A stretch of 64,000 nt of DNA from Pirellulales bacterium (lineage in GTDB: Bacteria; Planctomycetota; Planctomycetia; Pirellulales; Lacipirellulaceae). Position 1 is the stretch's first letter. Every line of letters begins with the position of its first letter. Positions 62,792 to 64,000 of this stretch are shown here, in pieces. Below the pieces are notes generated by a model. The model was not told the DNA's origin. It ran no database searches and saw only the letters and a list, made by a program, of their open reading frames with translations. The stretch lies in NCBI GenBank assembly GCA_019636345.1, contig JAHBXQ010000004.1, positions 62,001-126,000 on the forward strand. Reading direction: 5' to 3'. The translations under genes and the position numbers were made by a program.

Positions 62792-63148
62792 TTAGGCCGA
62801 GAGGGCTTCGCGAGCCTTTTCCACCACCGCGTCAAAGGCGGCGGTATCGTTGACGGCCATCTCGGCGAGCGTCTTGCGGTCGAGTTCGAGCGCGGCCTTT
62901 TTCAGCCCGGCGATCAGCTCGCTGTAGCGCAAGCCGCGCTCGCGGGCCGCAGCGTTGATGCGGATGATCCACAACTTGCGGAACTCGCGTTTCCGCACCC
63001 GACGGTCCCGGAACGCAAACGCCTCGGCCCGGACGAGCGTTTCCTTGGCGGTCCGCAGCAGCGAGCCCCGCCCGCCGGTGTAGCCTTTGACCTTTTTGAA
63101 GAGGCGATTCTTCGCCCGATTGCGGGCGCTGCCCTTGGTGGTACGCAT
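62792..63148 (-). CDS. rplT: 50S ribosomal protein L20
   Basis: The protein (118 aa) matches L20 along its whole length: [40 protein letters not shown] and [12 protein letters not shown]. It binds 23S rRNA early in large-subunit assembly. The usual order rpmI-rplT-pheS-pheT is kept. In many bacteria L20 represses its own operon through the leader. Confidence 0.97.
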   Translation of the reverse strand: MRTTKGSARNRAKNRLFKKVKGYTGGRGSLLRTAKETLVRAEAFAFRDRRVRKREFRKLWIIRINAAARERGLRYSELIAGLKKAALELDRKTLAEMAVNDTAAFDAVVEKAREALSA

Positions 63149-63322
63149 GCGAGGCGAACCCCTTGCTCAAACGATTCTCGCGCCCAGGCCCCTGCTTGCG
63201 TCGGCAGGCGTTGTTTGCCCGGCGTGGTTGACTGTGTGGGTCAGGCTTTTCTCCTGACAGGTCGATCCAGCTTGACTGGTCGACCGGCCTCGGCGACAGG
63301 CCGAACGCCTGACGAACTGGCC

Positions 63323-63526
63323 TTAATAGCTGTGGCCGTTGAGGGCCTGCGCGATCGTCTTCGACGTCACGACCGAAGCGGCGCTCGTGCCGCGGAGTTG
63401 ACGCTTGCGCTTTTGGCTCATCCGGGCGGCCAAGTGGCTGGTGCCTGCCGAGCGATGCATCGCCTTGCCGGTGGCCGACAGGCGGAACCGCTTCTTGGTC
63501 CCTTTGTGGGTCTTTTGCTTGGGCAT
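63323..63526 (-). CDS. rpmI: 50S ribosomal protein L35
   Basis: The protein (67 aa) begins MPKQKTHKGTKKRFRLSATG and continues GKAMHRSAGTSHLAARMSQKRKRQL, matching L35. The start ATG 63526 is the family-conserved one. The frame runs on upstream to 63787, but that extension is not part of the protein. infC, normally next upstream in this operon, is not seen here. Confidence 0.96.
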   Translation of the reverse strand: MPKQKTHKGTKKRFRLSATGKAMHRSAGTSHLAARMSQKRKRQLRGTSAASVVTSKTIAQALNGHSY

Positions 63527-63837
63527 GACAGTGGTTCCGTCGCTAGCAGTCGTTATGGCTTGGTACCGCCGCACGGGCCAATTCGCCCGCGCCGGCCATG
63601 TTGTGGGGCGTGTCTGGCGAGCTTGCGACCCGCAGGCCGGCTCCCGAGGAGAACGGCAAGTCCCGCAGAATAGCACGGTTTCCGGCCAGCGGAAAGGGGA
63701 CCGTGGCGGCAATTTCGAGCGATTGAGGCGGGAGTGATCTTCCCCGGCGGACTGACCGGAGGTACGATTCGCAGCCCTCCGACGCAAGGAAGCGTCGTCA
63801 TCGCCGGCTGTGCGAAACCCTGGGAAAGGACTCCCGT

Positions 63838-64000
63838 ATGGCGATCACCTTGGTCGAAATGGCCCGACTAGTGGGGGGGCGACTCCAAGGTTCCGGCGAG
63901 ACGCTGCTCGTAGGCGCCGCGACGATTGAAGTCGCCCAGCCGGGTGAATTGACGCTGGCCGACCACCCCGACCGGGCCGCCGCCCTGGCCAAGAGCCCCG
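63838..64000 (+). CDS. lpxD: UDP-3-O-acylglucosamine N-acyltransferase, N-terminus only
   Basis: The visible 54 residues (MAITLVEMARLVGGRLQGSG, PGELTLADHPDRAAALAKS) match the N-terminal uridine-binding domain of LpxD, which adds the second acyl chain in lipid A synthesis. AAGGA lies 7 nt before the ATG. The hexapeptide-repeat body is beyond the right edge. It is divergent from rpmI. Confidence 0.75.
   Translation, partial: MAITLVEMARLVGGRLQGSGETLLVGAATIEVAQPGELTLADHPDRAAALAKSP

Overview
The window looks like chromosomal DNA of a planctomycete, probably Pirellulales-like. It is GC-rich, and it carries PEP-CTERM proteins with dockerin-like GDFNxDGxVDxxDFLxWQ tails, a DUF1559 prepilin-like protein, Tat-exported Gfo/Idh/MocA oxidoreductases, a sulfatase and many exported glycan-active enzymes. 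These assignments come from reading motifs; no database search was run.

Layout. 1-5800: a cysD end and a dabB-dabA inorganic-carbon/proton transporter pair, with a divergent winged-helix regulator. 6300-24402: a long minus-strand run of about a dozen exported glycan-degradation genes (GH29, alginate-lyase-like, a GH141-like beta-helix, PL6, two paralogous all-alpha proteins, a DUF4038/GH140-like apiosidase, a nitrilase-family protein). It also holds one cytosolic RuBisCO-like protein best read as OiaX. 24598-31860: a GntR/FCD regulator, a sulfatase, and a plus-strand operon of two PEP-CTERM proteins, an oxidoreductase and a TIM-barrel isomerase. 31917-43554: a minus-strand operon of a ribose-type ABC importer plus ApnL, ApsD, OiaK, ApnO and a clan GH-A glycosidase. 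44368-51269: a B12-radical SAM protein with a GT2, a sodium:solute symporter and a GH9 enzyme. 51611-58113: a mobile-DNA region between a tRNA-Met and tmRNA, with two copies of one IS, a VapBC-type module, a methyltransferase remnant, and a duplicated 16-bp tmRNA 3' end. 58357-64000: small genes and then housekeeping genes (pheT, pheS, rplT, rpmI, start of lpxD).

Main reading. The window encodes every step of the D-apiose to D-apionate route known from proteobacteria: ApsD (apiose dehydrogenase), ApnL (lactonase), ApnO (oxidoisomerase), OiaK (DUF1537 kinase) and OiaX (RuBisCO-like transcarboxylase/hydrolase). Alongside are an importer and a GH140-like apiosidase. The pathway is split over two operons about 20 kb apart. 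A perfect 14-bp palindrome lies in the spacer of the gntR promoter and of the promoter of the plus-strand operon, and a degenerate copy lies just downstream of the importer promoter. This suggests a GntR-controlled regulon for an apiose-containing, possibly sulfated, pectic polymer.
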